Shown here piece after piece: positions 9,590-19,189 of a DNA stretch of 64,000 bases. Numbering within the stretch: position 1 is the stretch's first letter; every line of letters begins with the position of its first letter. The translations under genes and the position numbers were made by a program. A model generated the notes under the pieces. The model was not told the origin of the DNA. It did no database searches and saw only the letters and a list, made by a program, of their open reading frames with translations. Source of the stretch: Singulisphaera acidiphila DSM 18658 (lineage in GTDB: Bacteria; Planctomycetota; Planctomycetia; Isosphaerales; Isosphaeraceae); assembly GCF_000242455.2 (NCBI RefSeq), contig NC_019892.1, forward strand, positions 1,860,001 through 1,924,000, given 5' to 3'.

Positions 9590-9619
9590 CAAGACGCCTC
9601 GGAATTAGGGGGCGTCTTG
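9590..9619. repeat. Inverted repeat upstream of the 135-residue gene
   Basis: CAAGACGCC (9590-9598) and GGCGTCTTG (9611-9619) are perfect 9-base arms with a 12-base spacer, 20 bases upstream of the start at 9570. It could be a leader hairpin or an operator. Confidence 0.45.
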
Positions 9620-9661
9620 GAGACAACGGCCCGGTTCCGCGGGGCACCTTCATTGATTGTA

Positions 9662-9698
9662 CAAAAACGACGAGAGGGGTGGGGATGGTCCCCACCCC
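9662..9698 (-). terminator. Intrinsic terminator of dnaK
   Basis: On the minus strand GGGGTGGGGA and TCCCCACCCC form a perfect 10-bp stem with a three-base loop (9676-9698), followed by TCTCGTCGTTTTTG. It lies 25 bases after the dnaK stop codon. Confidence 0.8.
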
Positions 9699-9722
9699 CC
9701 CTGACTTGCGGCCTTTGGGCGG

Positions 9723-11660
9723 TTACTTCTTCTCTTCAAACTCGACATCGATGACGTCGTCGGCTTTTTCGTCCGGTCCGCCGTTGGCGGAGGCTCCCCC
9801 TCCGGCAGTCGCTCCCCCTGCCTCGGGTCCACCCGCGCCCGGGGCGCCGGTGGCATTGGCGGCATAGAGATGCTCGGCCATCGCCTGGCTCGCTCGCTGC
9901 AGGTCTTCGATCGCCTGATTGATCGCGGCGATATCGTTTTCCTTCTTGACCGTGTTGAGCCGATCGATGGCGGCGCGGACCGCCAACTTATCGGAGTCGG
10001 AGAGCTTGTCCTTATTTTCATCCATCAACTTCTCGAGTTGATAGGTCCGCTGATCGGCGTTGTTTCGCGCCTCGGCGAGTTCGCGTTTCTGCTTGTCGTC
10101 GGCCGCGTGCGAATCGGCGTCGCGCTGCATCCGCTCGATCTCGTCTTTCGAGAGACCACCGGACGACTCGATCTTGATCGTCTGCTCCTTGCCGGTCCCC
10201 TTATCGCGTGCCGTCACATTCAAGATGCCGTTGGCATCGAGGTTGAAGGTCACTTCGATTTGCGGGGTACCCATCCGGGCGGGGGGAATCCCGTCGAGGT
10301 TGAATTCGCCGAGCAGGCGATTGTCGGCCGCCATCGGCCGTTCCCCCTGGTAGACCTTGATCGTGACCGCGTTCTGGTTGTCTTCGGCGGTGGTGAACGA
10401 TTCCTTCTTTTCGGTCGGGATCGTGGTGTTCCGCTCGACGAGCTTGGTGAAGACGCCCCCCTTGGTCTCCAAGCCGAGGGACAGCGGGGTAACGTCGAGC
10501 AGGAGCAGGTCCTTGACGTCGCCGGTCAAGACCGCGCCTTGGATCGCCGCGCCGATGGCGACGACTTCGTCGGGGTTGACCCCCTTGTGGGGTTCCTTGC
10601 CGAAGATTTCCTTGACGATCTGCTGGACGCGGGGCATCCGGGTCGATCCGCCGACCAACACGACCTCGTCGATATCCGCCGCCTTGAGTTTGGCGTCGTC
10701 GAGTGCCTTGATGACTGGGGCTTTGCAGCGGTCGAAAAGGCTGTCGGTCAGCTTCTCGAACTGGCTCCGGTTGAGCGTCAGGGTCAGGTGCTTGGGACCG
10801 TTCTGGTCGGCGCTGATGAACGGCAGGTTGATGTCGGCCTGGGTTTGGAAGGAGAGGTCTTTCTTGGCCTTCTCGGCCGCTTCCTTCAAACGCTGGAGCG
10901 CCATCTGGTCTTTGCGGAGATCGACCCCCTGCTCTTTCTGGAACTCGTCGGCGATGTAGTTGATCAGCGCCTGGTCCCAGTCGTCGCCGCCGAGGTGCGT
11001 GTCGCCGTTGGTCGAGAGGACCTCGAAGACGCCGTCACCCACGTCGAGGATCGAGTTATCGAAGGTACCGCCGCCGAGGTCGAAGACGGCGATCTTCTCG
11101 TTTGCCTTGCGGTCGAGCCCGTACGCCAGGGCGGCGGCGGTCGGCTCGTTGATGATTCGGGCGACCTCGAGGCCGGCAATCTGTCCGGCGTCCTTGGTGG
11201 CCTGCCGCTGGCTATCGTTGAAGTAGGCCGGGACGGTGATCACGGCCTTGCGGACCTTGTGCCCGAGATAGCTCTCGGCTGCCTCTTTGAGCTTACGGAG
11301 TACCAGCGCCGAGATCTCGGGCGGGGTGTAGTCCTTGCCGCCGACGTGGACCTTGACATAGTCGCTGGCACCGCCGACGACCGGGTAAGGGACCATCTTC
11401 TCTTCGCCCCGAACCTCGTCGTGGCGTCGGCCCATGAACCGCTTGATCGAGTAGATGGTGCCGGTCGGATTGGTGACCGCCTGGCGCTTGGCGGGCTCGC
11501 CCACCAGCGTTTCACCCTTGGGGGTGAAGGCGACGACGGATGGCGTCAGGCGACTCCCCTCTTGGTTGGCGATGACCGTGACGTCGCCCCCCTCCATGAC
11601 CGCAACGACACTATTGGTTGTCCCGAGGTCGATTCCGATGATCTTTTCGCCTTCAGCCAC
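9723..11660 (-). CDS. dnaK: Chaperone DnaK (Hsp70)
   Basis: A 645-residue Hsp70. The GTG start at 11660 has GGAG seven bases upstream and gives the standard short N-terminus before [11 protein letters not shown]; the phosphate-1 loop DLGTTNS is at 11-17. The nucleotide-binding domain is complete (phosphate-2 motif DLGGGTFD, adenosine motif VGGSTRMP). The substrate domain follows from about 390, then a helical lid and a Gly/Ala-rich tail ending [10 protein letters not shown], as in other bacterial DnaK. No grpE or dnaJ is in the window. A sigma-54-like promoter lies about 170 bases upstream, and no CIRCE element is seen. Confidence 0.98.
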   Translation of the reverse strand: MAEGEKIIGIDLGTTNSVVAVMEGGDVTVIANQEGSRLTPSVVAFTPKGETLVGEPAKRQAVTNPTGTIYSIKRFMGRRHDEVRGEEKMVPYPVVGGASDYVKVHVGGKDYTPPEISALVLRKLKEAAESYLGHKVRKAVITVPAYFNDSQRQATKDAGQIAGLEVARIINEPTAAALAYGLDRKANEKIAVFDLGGGTFDNSILDVGDGVFEVLSTNGDTHLGGDDWDQALINYIADEFQKEQGVDLRKDQMALQRLKEAAEKAKKDLSFQTQADINLPFISADQNGPKHLTLTLNRSQFEKLTDSLFDRCKAPVIKALDDAKLKAADIDEVVLVGGSTRMPRVQQIVKEIFGKEPHKGVNPDEVVAIGAAIQGAVLTGDVKDLLLLDVTPLSLGLETKGGVFTKLVERNTTIPTEKKESFTTAEDNQNAVTIKVYQGERPMAADNRLLGEFNLDGIPPARMGTPQIEVTFNLDANGILNVTARDKGTGKEQTIKIESSGGLSKDEIERMQRDADSHAADDKQKRELAEARNNADQRTYQLEKLMDENKDKLSDSDKLAVRAAIDRLNTVKKENDIAAINQAIEDLQRASQAMAEHLYAANATGAPGAGGPEAGGATAGGGASANGGPDEKADDVIDVEFEEKK

Positions 11661-11830
11661 GACCAGTCTCCTTCTCCCAGATTGAGCGGTGGCGAGGTTG
11701 CGGGCCACGGGACCCACGAGAACTCAGTGCGATCGCCCACTCAAGGGAACGACCAAGAGATGCTGAGGCACCCCTCAGTCGCACTCATTTGTCTGATTCT
11801 TTGCCGCCTCGCGACACAGAATAACAATTA

Positions 11831-11846
11831 TGCAAGGCTAGTGCCA
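11831..11846 (-). promoter_or_regulatory. Sigma-54-like (-24/-12) promoter upstream of dnaK
   Basis: On the minus strand the sequence is TGGCACTAGCCTTGCA. The -24 GG and -12 GC are 12 bases apart as sigma-54 requires, and both TGGCAC and TTGCA match the consensus blocks. The predicted start of transcription is near 11820, giving a leader of about 160 bases before the dnaK GTG. This is a sequence match only. Confidence 0.55.
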
Positions 11847-12124
11847 TCAGGCCCGGCCTCATTCATTGCGTTACTGTTTCACGAGAAATTTCAAGGACTT
11901 ACGTCGGGAACGAAAGATCGCCTACCAAACGGTGTCGGCGGAGTGGCTGCCAAAACGACAGGGCCCGGTGCGCGCTTTGAAAACGCTCTGCCTCTTTGGC
12001 AGAAACATCCGATATTAGGCCGCTTTTTCCCAAACAAGGGGTCCGACGGGTCGATTGGGCCATTCTAACCCATTTTCAGATCAAGCGAAACGGGGCGTAT
12101 CCCAAGGGGGTCGAGAGAAATGGC

Positions 12125-12153
12125 TTGACAGAGGGTGAGGTTTTATGTATCCA
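12125..12153 (+). promoter_or_regulatory. Candidate sigma-70-type promoter for pheA
   Basis: TTGACA (12125-12130), a 17-base spacer and TATCCA (12148-12153), about 72 bases before the pheA start. The -35 is perfect and the -10 moderate. Confidence 0.45.
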
Positions 12154-12224
12154 CTTGTGACGGCCAAGGTTGCGTCCGATTTTCAGCGGACCGCGAAAAC
12201 CGGTCTCTTGCCCCGAGTGGACCG

Positions 12225-13382
12225 ATGCCCCGTAAGCCCTCGTCCGACCGCAAGCCCTCGACCGCGTCGTCCCCCGCCGATACGAAACGCGCGCCGACCT
12301 TGGCGAGCTTCCGGAGCGAGATCGATCGCATCGACAAGGAGCTGATCACGCTCCTGAACCACCGAGCGGAAATCGCGTTACAGATTGGCCAGCTGAAACA
12401 AAAGCAGGGCCTGGAAGTCTGGTCCGCGGCCCGTGAAGACGAAGTGATCGCGCGGGCTCTCGCCACGAGCCGTGGTCCTCTGCCCGCCGAAACGCTCCGG
12501 CTCATCTTCCGTGAGCTGATGAGCGGATCCCGCTCGTTGCAGCGGACGATGCGGATCGCCTGCCTGGGACCCAAGTACAGCTATAGCCATCTCGCCGCAG
12601 TGGCCAAATTTGGCGAGGCAGTCGAGCATGTTCCGGTGGGTTCGATCGCCGCCGTCTTCGAAGAGGTGAACCGTCGGCACGTCCAGTTCGGGATCGTGCC
12701 GCTGGAGAATTCGACCGACGGCCGGATTGCCGACACGCTCGACATGTTCGTTCGACTCCCCGGTTTGAAGATCCGGGCCGAGATTCGACTGCGGGTGCAC
12801 CACTGTCTCCTGAGCCGAAGCGAGTGGGGCCAGGTGCAGCGGATCTACTCGAAGTCTCAGGCTTTGTCGCAGTGCCGGCATTGGATCGGCAAGAATCTGC
12901 CGGAAGCACGGCTGATCGACGTCGTCTCGACGGCTGCCGCCGCTGAGCACGCCCAGCGTGAGGAGTTTTCTGCGGCCGTCGCCAGCCAGGCGGCGGGCGT
13001 GTCGTACGGACTCAAGGTGCTCGCGGCCAATATCGAAGACCAACCGCACAACATCACTCGGTTCGCCGTCATCTCGGAGCGTTCGGAGGAACGGACCGGC
13101 CGCGATAAGACCACGCTCATGCTTCGCGTGCCGAATCAGCCCGGAGGGTTGGTCGAGGCGATCTCGCTCTTCAAGAAGAATGGTATCAACATGACCTGGA
13201 TCGAGTCGTTCCCGACGTCCGACGGGGCGAGCGACAGCGATCCGAACTATCTCTTCTTCCTCGACATCGACGGGCATGCCGACGACGAGCCGGTCAAGAA
13301 GACCCTCGACCTCGTCCGCAAGAAGTGCGAACGCCTCGAGATTCTCGGCTCTTACCCGCGCGGTGAGTGTATCGAGAGTTGA
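12225..13382 (+). CDS. pheA: Bifunctional chorismate mutase / prephenate dehydratase (P-protein)
   Basis: A 385-residue enzyme that converts chorismate to prephenate and then to phenylpyruvate for phenylalanine synthesis. An AroQ-type chorismate mutase domain (about 25-110: SEIDRIDKELITLLNHRAEI) precedes a prephenate dehydratase domain containing PLENSTDG and the catalytic HNITRF motif. A C-terminal ACT domain (about 295-380) starts with TTLMLRVPNQPGG and contains WIESFPT, matching the phenylalanine-binding ESRP region. The start ATG at 12225 begins a basic linker; upstream in-frame codons are less likely. aroF downstream feeds the same pathway. Confidence 0.95.
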   Translation: MPRKPSSDRKPSTASSPADTKRAPTLASFRSEIDRIDKELITLLNHRAEIALQIGQLKQKQGLEVWSAAREDEVIARALATSRGPLPAETLRLIFRELMSGSRSLQRTMRIACLGPKYSYSHLAAVAKFGEAVEHVPVGSIAAVFEEVNRRHVQFGIVPLENSTDGRIADTLDMFVRLPGLKIRAEIRLRVHHCLLSRSEWGQVQRIYSKSQALSQCRHWIGKNLPEARLIDVVSTAAAAEHAQREEFSAAVASQAAGVSYGLKVLAANIEDQPHNITRFAVISERSEERTGRDKTTLMLRVPNQPGGLVEAISLFKKNGINMTWIESFPTSDGASDSDPNYLFFLDIDGHADDEPVKKTLDLVRKKCERLEILGSYPRGECIES

Positions 13383-13430
13383 TCGGGAACTGATCGGTGG
13401 GGAACTCCCAAATATTCCAGTTATGACAAT

Positions 13431-13451
13431 CGATCTTGACGAACAAGATCG
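13431..13451. repeat. Perfect palindrome overlapping a candidate -35 box
   Basis: CGATCTTG and CAAGATCG are perfect 8-base arms around a 5-base centre. The right arm overlaps the -35 of the candidate promoter at 13436-13465. It could be an operator or a short hairpin at the end of the pheA transcript; no T-run follows. Confidence 0.5.
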
Positions 13452-13465
13452 ACTGGGGCTTAATG
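13436..13465 (+). promoter_or_regulatory. Candidate sigma-70-type promoter for the PEP-CTERM gene
   Basis: TTGACG (13436-13441) and TTAATG (13460-13465) are 18 bases apart, about 85 bases before the next start codon. Moderate match only. Confidence 0.35.
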
Positions 13466-13550
13466 GCGCGGCCTAAGCTGCAGGAAAGGATTGCCGGCAC
13501 ACCAAAAAAAGGACGATGACCGAGCTCTGCTCTCCATGGAAGGACCCACG

Positions 13551-14558
13551 ATGAGCATTCGACTTGCAGGGTTGACTCGGTGTGGACTCTCTCTCTTGGC
13601 CACCTCACTGCTGACGGTCTCGTCGGCGTTGGCTGAGCCGATTTACACGGTCACCGACATGGGAATCAGCAGCGATTCCTTGCTCGACTCGGGCGACAGC
13701 TCGAGGGACGTGACCACTCAGCGGCGGATCACGCTCGATCCCTCCGGAAAAATCAAGATTGGGACCTGGGAACGCCCCGGCGAATACGAGGGGCCGCTTC
13801 CGGACTCGTTGAACCCAGGGGCTTCTGGTGTCGACGCCGTGGCCACATCTCGCGAGGGGAAGAACGCGGCGGGATGGGGTTTCGACAAGGACGGAGCCCG
13901 GGCTGGGTTCGCCGACATCGACGGGCATGCCATGGCCACGGGAAACCTGCCCAATCAGACCTGGAGCCAGGCGCTCGGGGTGAACGAGAAGGGGCAAGTG
14001 GTCGGCATGTCAGGTTCCGCCGGGTCGAATACCCAGGCCTTTCTCTACACTCCGGAGGAAGGGATCAAGGGGCTCGGCAAGGCCGAGGTTGGGAGTGCAG
14101 CCTACGCGATCAACAACTCCGGGCAACTGGTCGGCGAACTGGCCAAGGGGAGCAGCGGCCCGACGACTGCGCGGGCCTTCACCTCGTTCAGCAATGGCCC
14201 TTTGGTCGATCTCAATCGTCTGGTTGATCCCACGCTCGGGTATACGTTGACGCGAGCCATGGACATCAACAATCTCGGCCAGATCGCCGCCTTCGGGCTC
14301 GATTCGTTGGACGTGATGCACGCACTCCTGCTGACCCCGAAAGTCTCCGTTGATGCCAACAGTCTGGTGGCTGCGGCTTCCGGCGCCGATGACACGTCGA
14401 CAGCGACGCCAATCCCGGCTGCCGTGCTCACGCCCTCCCTCCACGTTGAGTTGGGGTCTCCACTCACGGTTCCCGAACCGAGCGTCCTGGCCCTCTTCGG
14501 CCTTGTGACGGCAGGGCTTGCCGTGCGGCGGGGAATCGGCCGTCGCCGGTCGCTCTAA
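13551..14558 (+). CDS. PEP-CTERM-anchored extracellular protein with HAF-like repeats
   Basis: A 335-residue exported protein. The ATG at 13551 has GGAAGGA upstream. A signal peptide ends near SALAEP. The central part has repeated elements such as [22 protein letters not shown] and [13 protein letters not shown], typical of HAF-type repeats in exported proteins. The C-terminus is a sorting signal: [19 protein letters not shown] followed by a basic cluster, as recognised by exosortase. No exosortase gene is in the window. Function beyond surface location is unknown. Confidence 0.9.
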   Translation: MSIRLAGLTRCGLSLLATSLLTVSSALAEPIYTVTDMGISSDSLLDSGDSSRDVTTQRRITLDPSGKIKIGTWERPGEYEGPLPDSLNPGASGVDAVATSREGKNAAGWGFDKDGARAGFADIDGHAMATGNLPNQTWSQALGVNEKGQVVGMSGSAGSNTQAFLYTPEEGIKGLGKAEVGSAAYAINNSGQLVGELAKGSSGPTTARAFTSFSNGPLVDLNRLVDPTLGYTLTRAMDINNLGQIAAFGLDSLDVMHALLLTPKVSVDANSLVAAASGADDTSTATPIPAAVLTPSLHVELGSPLTVPEPSVLALFGLVTAGLAVRRGIGRRRSL

Positions 14559-14645
14559 TTCGCGGTCAACCCGGGTTGGGGTGACGATAAATCGCATGCC
14601 CGGCCCGGTTTCCGCTTCCCTCCTCGTTTGCCGATCGTTAAACTC

Positions 14646-14659
14646 TTGGGTTCACCCAA
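14646..14659. repeat. Short inverted repeat upstream of aroF
   Basis: TTGGGT and ACCCAA flank a two-base centre, 69 bases before the aroF start. Too short to assign a role; possibly an operator half-site pair. Confidence 0.25.
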
Positions 14660-14727
14660 CCGACAGTAGGTCGACCCCCAGCGTCGGGAGGAACACGGCC
14701 GACCCGGCCGGGAGCCTGAGGACCCTC

Positions 14728-15765
14728 ATGATCATCGTTCTGAAGCCGCAAGCGACCCAGGAGGTTATCGACCACGTCATTGAGCGGATCGAAGCCTTGG
14801 GTTTTACCCCGCACCTGAGCCAGGGGGTCGCGCGGACCATCATTGGCGTCATCGGTGACGAAGATAAGTTGCAGGCTGAGCCGCTCCAGGCGATCGCGGG
14901 GGTTGAGCAGGTCGTTCCGATCCTCAAGCCCTATAAGCTCGCCAGCCGCGAGTTTCACGGCGAGGCTTCGGTCTTCGATATCAAGGGGATCAAGGTTGGC
15001 GGCGGCCACCTGATGATGATCGCCGGCCCTTGCGCCATCGAGAGCGAGCCGCTCCTGGTGGAGATCGCCGGGAAAGTCCGCGAGGCGGGGGCGAACGTGC
15101 TCCGGGGCGGAGCGTTCAAGCCGAGAACGTCCCCCTATAGCTTCCAGGGGCTTGGCGAAGACGGCCTCAAGATGCTCAAGGCCACCGGTGAGCGGTTTGG
15201 CATGCCGGTCGTCACCGAGGTCATGGATCCGCGGCAGATCGAGCTGGTCGAGCGCTATACCGACCTGTTCCAGATCGGCGCCCGGAACATGCAGAACTTC
15301 GACCTGCTCAAAGAGGTCGGCAAGACCCGGATCCCGGTCCTGCTGAAGCGCGGGATGAGCGCGACGGTCAAGGACCTGCTGATGTCGGCCGAATACGTGC
15401 TGGCCCAGGGCAACCGCCGGGTGATTCTCTGTGAGCGCGGGGTGCGGACGTTCGAGGATTCGACCCGCAACACGCTCGACCTTTCGATCGTGCCGAACGT
15501 CAAGGGGCTGAGCCACCTGCCGATCATCGTGGACCCGAGCCACGCGACCGGGCGGCCCGACCTGATCCCGGCGATGTCCCTGGCGGGCGTAGCCGCCGGC
15601 AGCGACGGGATCCATATCGAGGTCCACTCCTGCCCCGAGAAGGCCCTCTCGGACGGGCCGCAGGCGTTGTTGCCTGTTCAGTATGCCCAGCTCATGGAGG
15701 AGTTGCGGCAGCTTGCCCAGCTCCTGGGCAAGACGATCGACGCTTGTGAGGGAGTGACTGTCTGA
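14728..15765 (+). CDS. aroF: 3-deoxy-7-phosphoheptulonate (DAHP) synthase, type I-beta
   Basis: A 345-residue enzyme that joins phosphoenolpyruvate and erythrose 4-phosphate in the first step of aromatic synthesis. Residues 1-75 form an N-terminal ferredoxin-like/ACT-like regulatory domain ([15 protein letters not shown]), as in the Thermotoga type enzyme. The barrel has GPCAIES at 100-106, [31 protein letters not shown] and VDPSH, all expected active-site segments. The ATG at 14728 gives the standard N-terminus. Its TGA overlaps the ATG of tpiA (TGATG), so the two are probably translationally coupled. Confidence 0.96.
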   Translation: MIIVLKPQATQEVIDHVIERIEALGFTPHLSQGVARTIIGVIGDEDKLQAEPLQAIAGVEQVVPILKPYKLASREFHGEASVFDIKGIKVGGGHLMMIAGPCAIESEPLLVEIAGKVREAGANVLRGGAFKPRTSPYSFQGLGEDGLKMLKATGERFGMPVVTEVMDPRQIELVERYTDLFQIGARNMQNFDLLKEVGKTRIPVLLKRGMSATVKDLLMSAEYVLAQGNRRVILCERGVRTFEDSTRNTLDLSIVPNVKGLSHLPIIVDPSHATGRPDLIPAMSLAGVAAGSDGIHIEVHSCPEKALSDGPQALLPVQYAQLMEELRQLAQLLGKTIDACEGVTV

Positions 15766-16547
15766 TGCGTCCCCTGTTTATCGCGGGTAACTGGAAAATG
15801 AACCCAGCGACGGCGAAGGAAGCCGTCGCTCTGGCCGAGGCGATCAAGAACGGTGTCGGCCCGGCGGCCGACGTCCGCGTGGCGGTCTGCCCCCCGGCGC
15901 TCTTTCTCGATCAGGTGGACGCGGCCCTGGCCAACTCGCCGATTGGCTTGGGGGCCCAGAACATGCACTGGAAGCCCGACGGGGCCTACACCGGTGAGAT
16001 TTCGGGGGCGATGCTCAACGACGCAGGGTGCACTCACGTCATCCTCGGTCACAGCGAGCGCCGGCACGGGATGGGCGAGACCGATGCCCAGGTCAACGCC
16101 AAGCTCCACACCGCTCTGGCCGTTGGCCTGATCCCGATCGTCTGCATCGGCGAAACCCAGCAAGAGCGCGAGGGGGGCCAGACCGAAGACGTGGTCGCCG
16201 GCCAGTTGACCGGCTCCCTCGCCGGGATCTCGGCCGAACAGATGGTCGGAATCGTCCTGGCTTACGAGCCGGTCTGGGCGATCGGCACCGGTCTGACCGC
16301 GACCCCGGCGCAGGCGCAGGGGGTCCACGAGTTCATTCGCGACTGGCTGACGAAGCTGTTCGGCGAAGCGACCGCCGCGCGGATCGTTGTCCAGTATGGT
16401 GGGAGCGTTAAGCCCGACAACGCGGCTGAGCTGCTCGCCTGTCCCGACATCGACGGGGCCCTCGTCGGCGGTGCCAGCCTCAAAGAGGCGGACTTCCTTG
16501 GCATCATCCGGGCCGCCCAGGTTGTCGCCGCGAAGAGCCAGGCCTGA
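15765..16547 (+). CDS. tpiA: Triose-phosphate isomerase
   Basis: A 260-residue glycolytic enzyme that interconverts dihydroxyacetone phosphate and glyceraldehyde 3-phosphate. The N-terminal GNWKMN carries catalytic Lys11; His96 is in LGHSERR and the catalytic base Glu168 is in AYEPVWAIGTG. The phosphate-binding GGS and GGASLKE motifs are near the C-terminus. Length is normal. It starts one base inside the aroF stop codon and ends just before a strong terminator at 16574, so aroF-tpiA looks like one unit. Confidence 0.97.
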   Translation: MRPLFIAGNWKMNPATAKEAVALAEAIKNGVGPAADVRVAVCPPALFLDQVDAALANSPIGLGAQNMHWKPDGAYTGEISGAMLNDAGCTHVILGHSERRHGMGETDAQVNAKLHTALAVGLIPIVCIGETQQEREGGQTEDVVAGQLTGSLAGISAEQMVGIVLAYEPVWAIGTGLTATPAQAQGVHEFIRDWLTKLFGEATAARIVVQYGGSVKPDNAAELLACPDIDGALVGGASLKEADFLGIIRAAQVVAAKSQA

Positions 16548-16573
16548 GCCAGAGCCTGCTTCGGAATCGCCGC

Positions 16574-16615
16574 GCGTCGTCCCCACCGATCGGGACGACG
16601 CTTCCTTTATTTTTG
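16574..16615 (+). terminator. Intrinsic terminator after tpiA
   Basis: GCGTCGTCCC (16574-16583) pairs perfectly with GGGACGACGC (16592-16601), followed by TTCCTTTATTTTT. It sits between tpiA and secG, so secG probably has its own promoter or depends on read-through. Confidence 0.75.
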
Positions 16616-16643
16616 TCACCCTCCTCGCGGAAGGACTCTCGCC

Positions 16644-17081
16644 GTGAATATCCTGATCGGCATTCTGGATTCGCTGTTGATCCTTGCGTCGTTCTTCCTG
16701 ATCTGCCTGGTCCTCATCCAGCGCGGTAAAGGGGGAGGCCTGGCGGGTGCGTTCGGCGGTATGGGAGGCTCGAGCGCCTTCGGCACCAAGGCCGGTGACG
16801 TTTTCACTAAGGTGACGATGAGCGTCGCCGCCTTCTGGATCGTCCTCTGCATGCTGATGGTGATCATCTCCAACCGAGGGGGAGACTCCGCCTGGGGCAA
16901 CGATTCCGGGACGACGAAGGTCACGAAGGGGACCGCTTCGGGCTCGAAGGCGAAGAAGTCGACCAGCTCGGACCTCAGCCCCAAGAGCCCGCTGCCGGCG
17001 AGCCCGACCGGATCGTCTTCCTCTCCTCAGCCGATCGAAGTCCCCGCGGTTCCCGCACCGATTCCCCCCACGACCAAGTAA
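16644..17081 (+). CDS. secG: Preprotein translocase subunit SecG
   Basis: A 145-residue inner membrane protein of the SecYEG channel. The GTG start at 16644 has GGAAGGA upstream. There are two membrane segments (about 3-23 and 55-75) with the family loop [13 protein letters not shown] between them, then SSAFGTKAG. The C-terminal 65 residues are a Ser/Pro/Lys-rich tail longer than in E. coli SecG, which is common in this phylum. The tail's role is unknown. Confidence 0.92.
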   Translation: MNILIGILDSLLILASFFLICLVLIQRGKGGGLAGAFGGMGGSSAFGTKAGDVFTKVTMSVAAFWIVLCMLMVIISNRGGDSAWGNDSGTTKVTKGTASGSKAKKSTSSDLSPKSPLPASPTGSSSSPQPIEVPAVPAPIPPTTK

Positions 17082-17169
17082 AGGGGGGTGAGGGGCGGCC
17101 CATTTTTTTTTGCCTGATTTGGGGATTGCGGACCTTCCTTCATTCCACGAACCCGCCAATGAGGTCGAA

Positions 17170-18051
17170 GTGCTCCTGAGCATGACCGGATTCGGAGAGG
17201 CCAGGCTCCAAGAGGAGCGCTGGACGGTCAGCGTCGAGATCCGGACGGTCAACAACCGCCATCTCAAGTTGAGCGCCAAGATCAGTGATCCCTACGGTGC
17301 CCTGGAGCCGGATCTCGAGCGGCTGGTGCGCGAGACGATCCGCCGGGGCACGGTGCAAGTTGTCCTGCGGATCGACCGCCCCCGCCGGGTTGAGGACTAC
17401 CGCTTGAACGTGGTGGCTCTCACCAGCTATCGCGACCAGCTTGACGCTTTGCAGGGTAGCAACTCAACGTCATCGACCCCACTGAGTTCGCTCCTAGTCT
17501 TGCCCGGCGTCGTCGAGGAGCGGAAGCCCGCTACCGATGACCCTCACCAAGATTGGCCGGTCCTCTCGGCCGTGATTTCGCAAGCCTTGGTGAAGCTCCA
17601 GTCGGCGCGGGCCGAGGAAGGCAACGCCATGGCCAACGAGCTGCTCGTGCTCGGAAAAGCCGTGGCGACCCACCTCGATCAGATCGTCGCGCGAGGTCCC
17701 GAGGTCGTCGCCGCCTATCAGAAGCGGCTTATCGAACGCGTGCAGAGCCTCGTCGAAGGGCAAGGCGTCACGATTGAGCCGAAGGACTTGATCCGCGAGG
17801 TTGCGATCCTCTCCGAGCGGGCCGATATCGCGGAGGAGATCGTCCGGCTTCGCGCCCACCTGGCTCAGTACATCGACGTGATTCACGAGCCTGAAAGCGC
17901 AGGTCGGAAGCTGGAATTCGTCGTCCAGGAGATGGGGCGGGAGACGAATACGATCGGCTCGAAGGCGAACGACGTTGAGATCAGCCGGTGCGTCGTGGAA
18001 ATCAAAGGTCTTCTGGAAAAGATCCGCGAGCTGATTCAGAACGTAGAATAA
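17170..18051 (+). CDS. yicC: YicC/YloC family endoribonuclease
   Basis: About 293 residues, the usual family size. The GTG start at 17170, with GAGG upstream, aligns with the family start four residues before MTGFGEA; a TTG at 17110 would add 20 extra residues. The N-terminal YicC domain contains SVEIRTVNNRHLKLSAK, and the C-terminal DUF1732 domain has REVAILSERADIAEE and ends GLLEKIRELIQNVE. Members are reported to be RNA-cleaving enzymes. It lies directly upstream of gmk, a common gene order in bacteria. Confidence 0.93.
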   Translation: MLLSMTGFGEARLQEERWTVSVEIRTVNNRHLKLSAKISDPYGALEPDLERLVRETIRRGTVQVVLRIDRPRRVEDYRLNVVALTSYRDQLDALQGSNSTSSTPLSSLLVLPGVVEERKPATDDPHQDWPVLSAVISQALVKLQSARAEEGNAMANELLVLGKAVATHLDQIVARGPEVVAAYQKRLIERVQSLVEGQGVTIEPKDLIREVAILSERADIAEEIVRLRAHLAQYIDVIHEPESAGRKLEFVVQEMGRETNTIGSKANDVEISRCVVEIKGLLEKIRELIQNVE

Positions 18052-18068
18052 GAGAAGGCTTTCCCCAG

Positions 18069-18094
18069 AATCGAATCACGCCTGACTCGATTTT
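18069..18094 (+). terminator. Weak hairpin between yicC and gmk
   Basis: AATCGAATCA and TGACTCGATT form a stem with one mismatch and a CGCC loop, followed by TTAT. Possibly a weak or attenuating terminator. Confidence 0.35.
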
Positions 18095-18159
18095 ATGGAT
18101 GAAAGATCAATTTTGAAGTCGCTTGTGTGTTGATATTGGATCCTTTTCCGGAAACCGAG

Positions 18160-18744
18160 ATGGATGATTGGGAGAAATTGCCTGGCCGGTTGATTGTCAT
18201 CTCGGGGGCTTCGGGCTCCGGCAAGAGCACTCTGGTTCGGCTGGCGCTGCGGCGCCCGGAAGTGAAGACTCGGCTCTCGATCTCTGCGACGACGCGCGCC
18301 CCTCGTCCTGGCGAGGAGGAAGGCCGGGAGTACTTTTTCTTTTCCCGCCAGGCGTTCGAGGAGCAACGGGAGCGCGGTCAGTTCCTTGAGAGTGCCGAGG
18401 TCCACGGGAATCTTTACGGCACGCCCGCCGGACCGGTCCGCGAGCGGCTGGCGCGTGGCGAATGCGTGCTGCTCGAGATTGATGTCCAGGGGGCCCTGCT
18501 CGTCAAGGAAAAGGTTCCTGCGGCCCTGCTCATTTTCATCAATGTGCCGAGTTTTGCGATCCTTGAATCACGGTTGCGCGATCGGGCCACAGACAGTGAT
18601 GAGACGATCGCGCGCCGCTTGGCCAATGCACGGTGGGAACTCGATCAAGTCCACCGCTACGATTTTCAATTGATGAATAGCGAACTCGACCAGGCCGTCA
18701 ACGACCTGGTCGCCCTGCTTGTCCAACATGGTTGTGGAGGTTGA
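18160..18744 (+). CDS. gmk: Guanylate kinase
   Basis: A 194-residue enzyme that phosphorylates GMP to GDP. The P-loop GASGSGKS is at 16-23. It is followed by the GMP-binding [13 protein letters not shown] segment, then [16 protein letters not shown] and a LEIDVQGA element. An in-frame GTG at 18127 would add 11 residues; the ATG at 18160 gives a normal N-terminus. Its 3' end runs close to rpoZ, and the rpoZ ribosome site overlaps its last codons, so the two are likely co-translated. Confidence 0.95.
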   Translation: MDDWEKLPGRLIVISGASGSGKSTLVRLALRRPEVKTRLSISATTRAPRPGEEEGREYFFFSRQAFEEQRERGQFLESAEVHGNLYGTPAGPVRERLARGECVLLEIDVQGALLVKEKVPAALLIFINVPSFAILESRLRDRATDSDETIARRLANARWELDQVHRYDFQLMNSELDQAVNDLVALLVQHGCGG

Positions 18745-18751
18745 TCACCCG

Positions 18752-19021
18752 ATGCTCGAAGAACTGAAGGAAGAATACATCGTCAACAAGGTTGGCGGCC
18801 GGTTCAAATTGTCGACCCTGATCCAGAAGCGGATGATCGCGCTCAACCAGGGCGCTCGTCCCTTGGTCGAAGCGCGAGGCGCCGACAAGATGGCGGTCGT
18901 GATCCAAGAAATCATGCAAGATAAAATCTTCCTGGATATGTCGGGCAACCTTCAGAACACCGAGCCGACCGAGGAGGCCGAAGAGGGCGGCACGGTCGAC
19001 CTTACCCAGCCGTCAGAATAG
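18752..19021 (+). CDS. rpoZ: DNA-directed RNA polymerase omega subunit
   Basis: About 89 residues. The sequence [38 protein letters not shown] matches the omega N-terminal core. The chosen ATG at 18752 lies 11 bases after GGAGG, which overlaps the end of gmk; in-frame ATG at 18728 and TTG at 18719 are alternatives. The C-terminus is acidic. gmk-rpoZ order is conserved in many bacteria and supports the call. Confidence 0.88.
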   Translation: MLEELKEEYIVNKVGGRFKLSTLIQKRMIALNQGARPLVEARGADKMAVVIQEIMQDKIFLDMSGNLQNTEPTEEAEEGGTVDLTQPSE

Positions 19022-19189
19022 TTACGCCAGGCCCGCCGCCGGATGTTCCGGGGTGGGATTGTGAAAGCGTTCGCTCGTCGTTGCCGATCTGAAGTAGACG
19101 GGTCCGAGGTTTGAACCACCGTGCAATGGCGCGCGGGGCGGGGCATTCTCGGACTCCTTAGTCTTCTCAAGGCGCGCCGAGGAATCTCC

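Larger units (their letters stand above)
11661..12224. other. Divergent intergenic region between dnaK and pheA
   Basis: No protein gene is supported. The region holds the sigma-54-like site for dnaK (11831-11846) and a candidate sigma-70 promoter for pheA (12125-12153). Confidence 0.5.

Noticed and set aside
9870..12068. Long open frame on the plus strand opposite dnaK (over 700 codons)
   Set aside because: It is antisense to a certain gene, rich in Arg/Gly/Asp/Val as expected from GC-rich shadow frames, and has no domain or ribosome site.
15678..17279. Minus-strand frame opposite tpiA and secG
   Set aside because: Shadow frame; spans two certain genes on the other strand.
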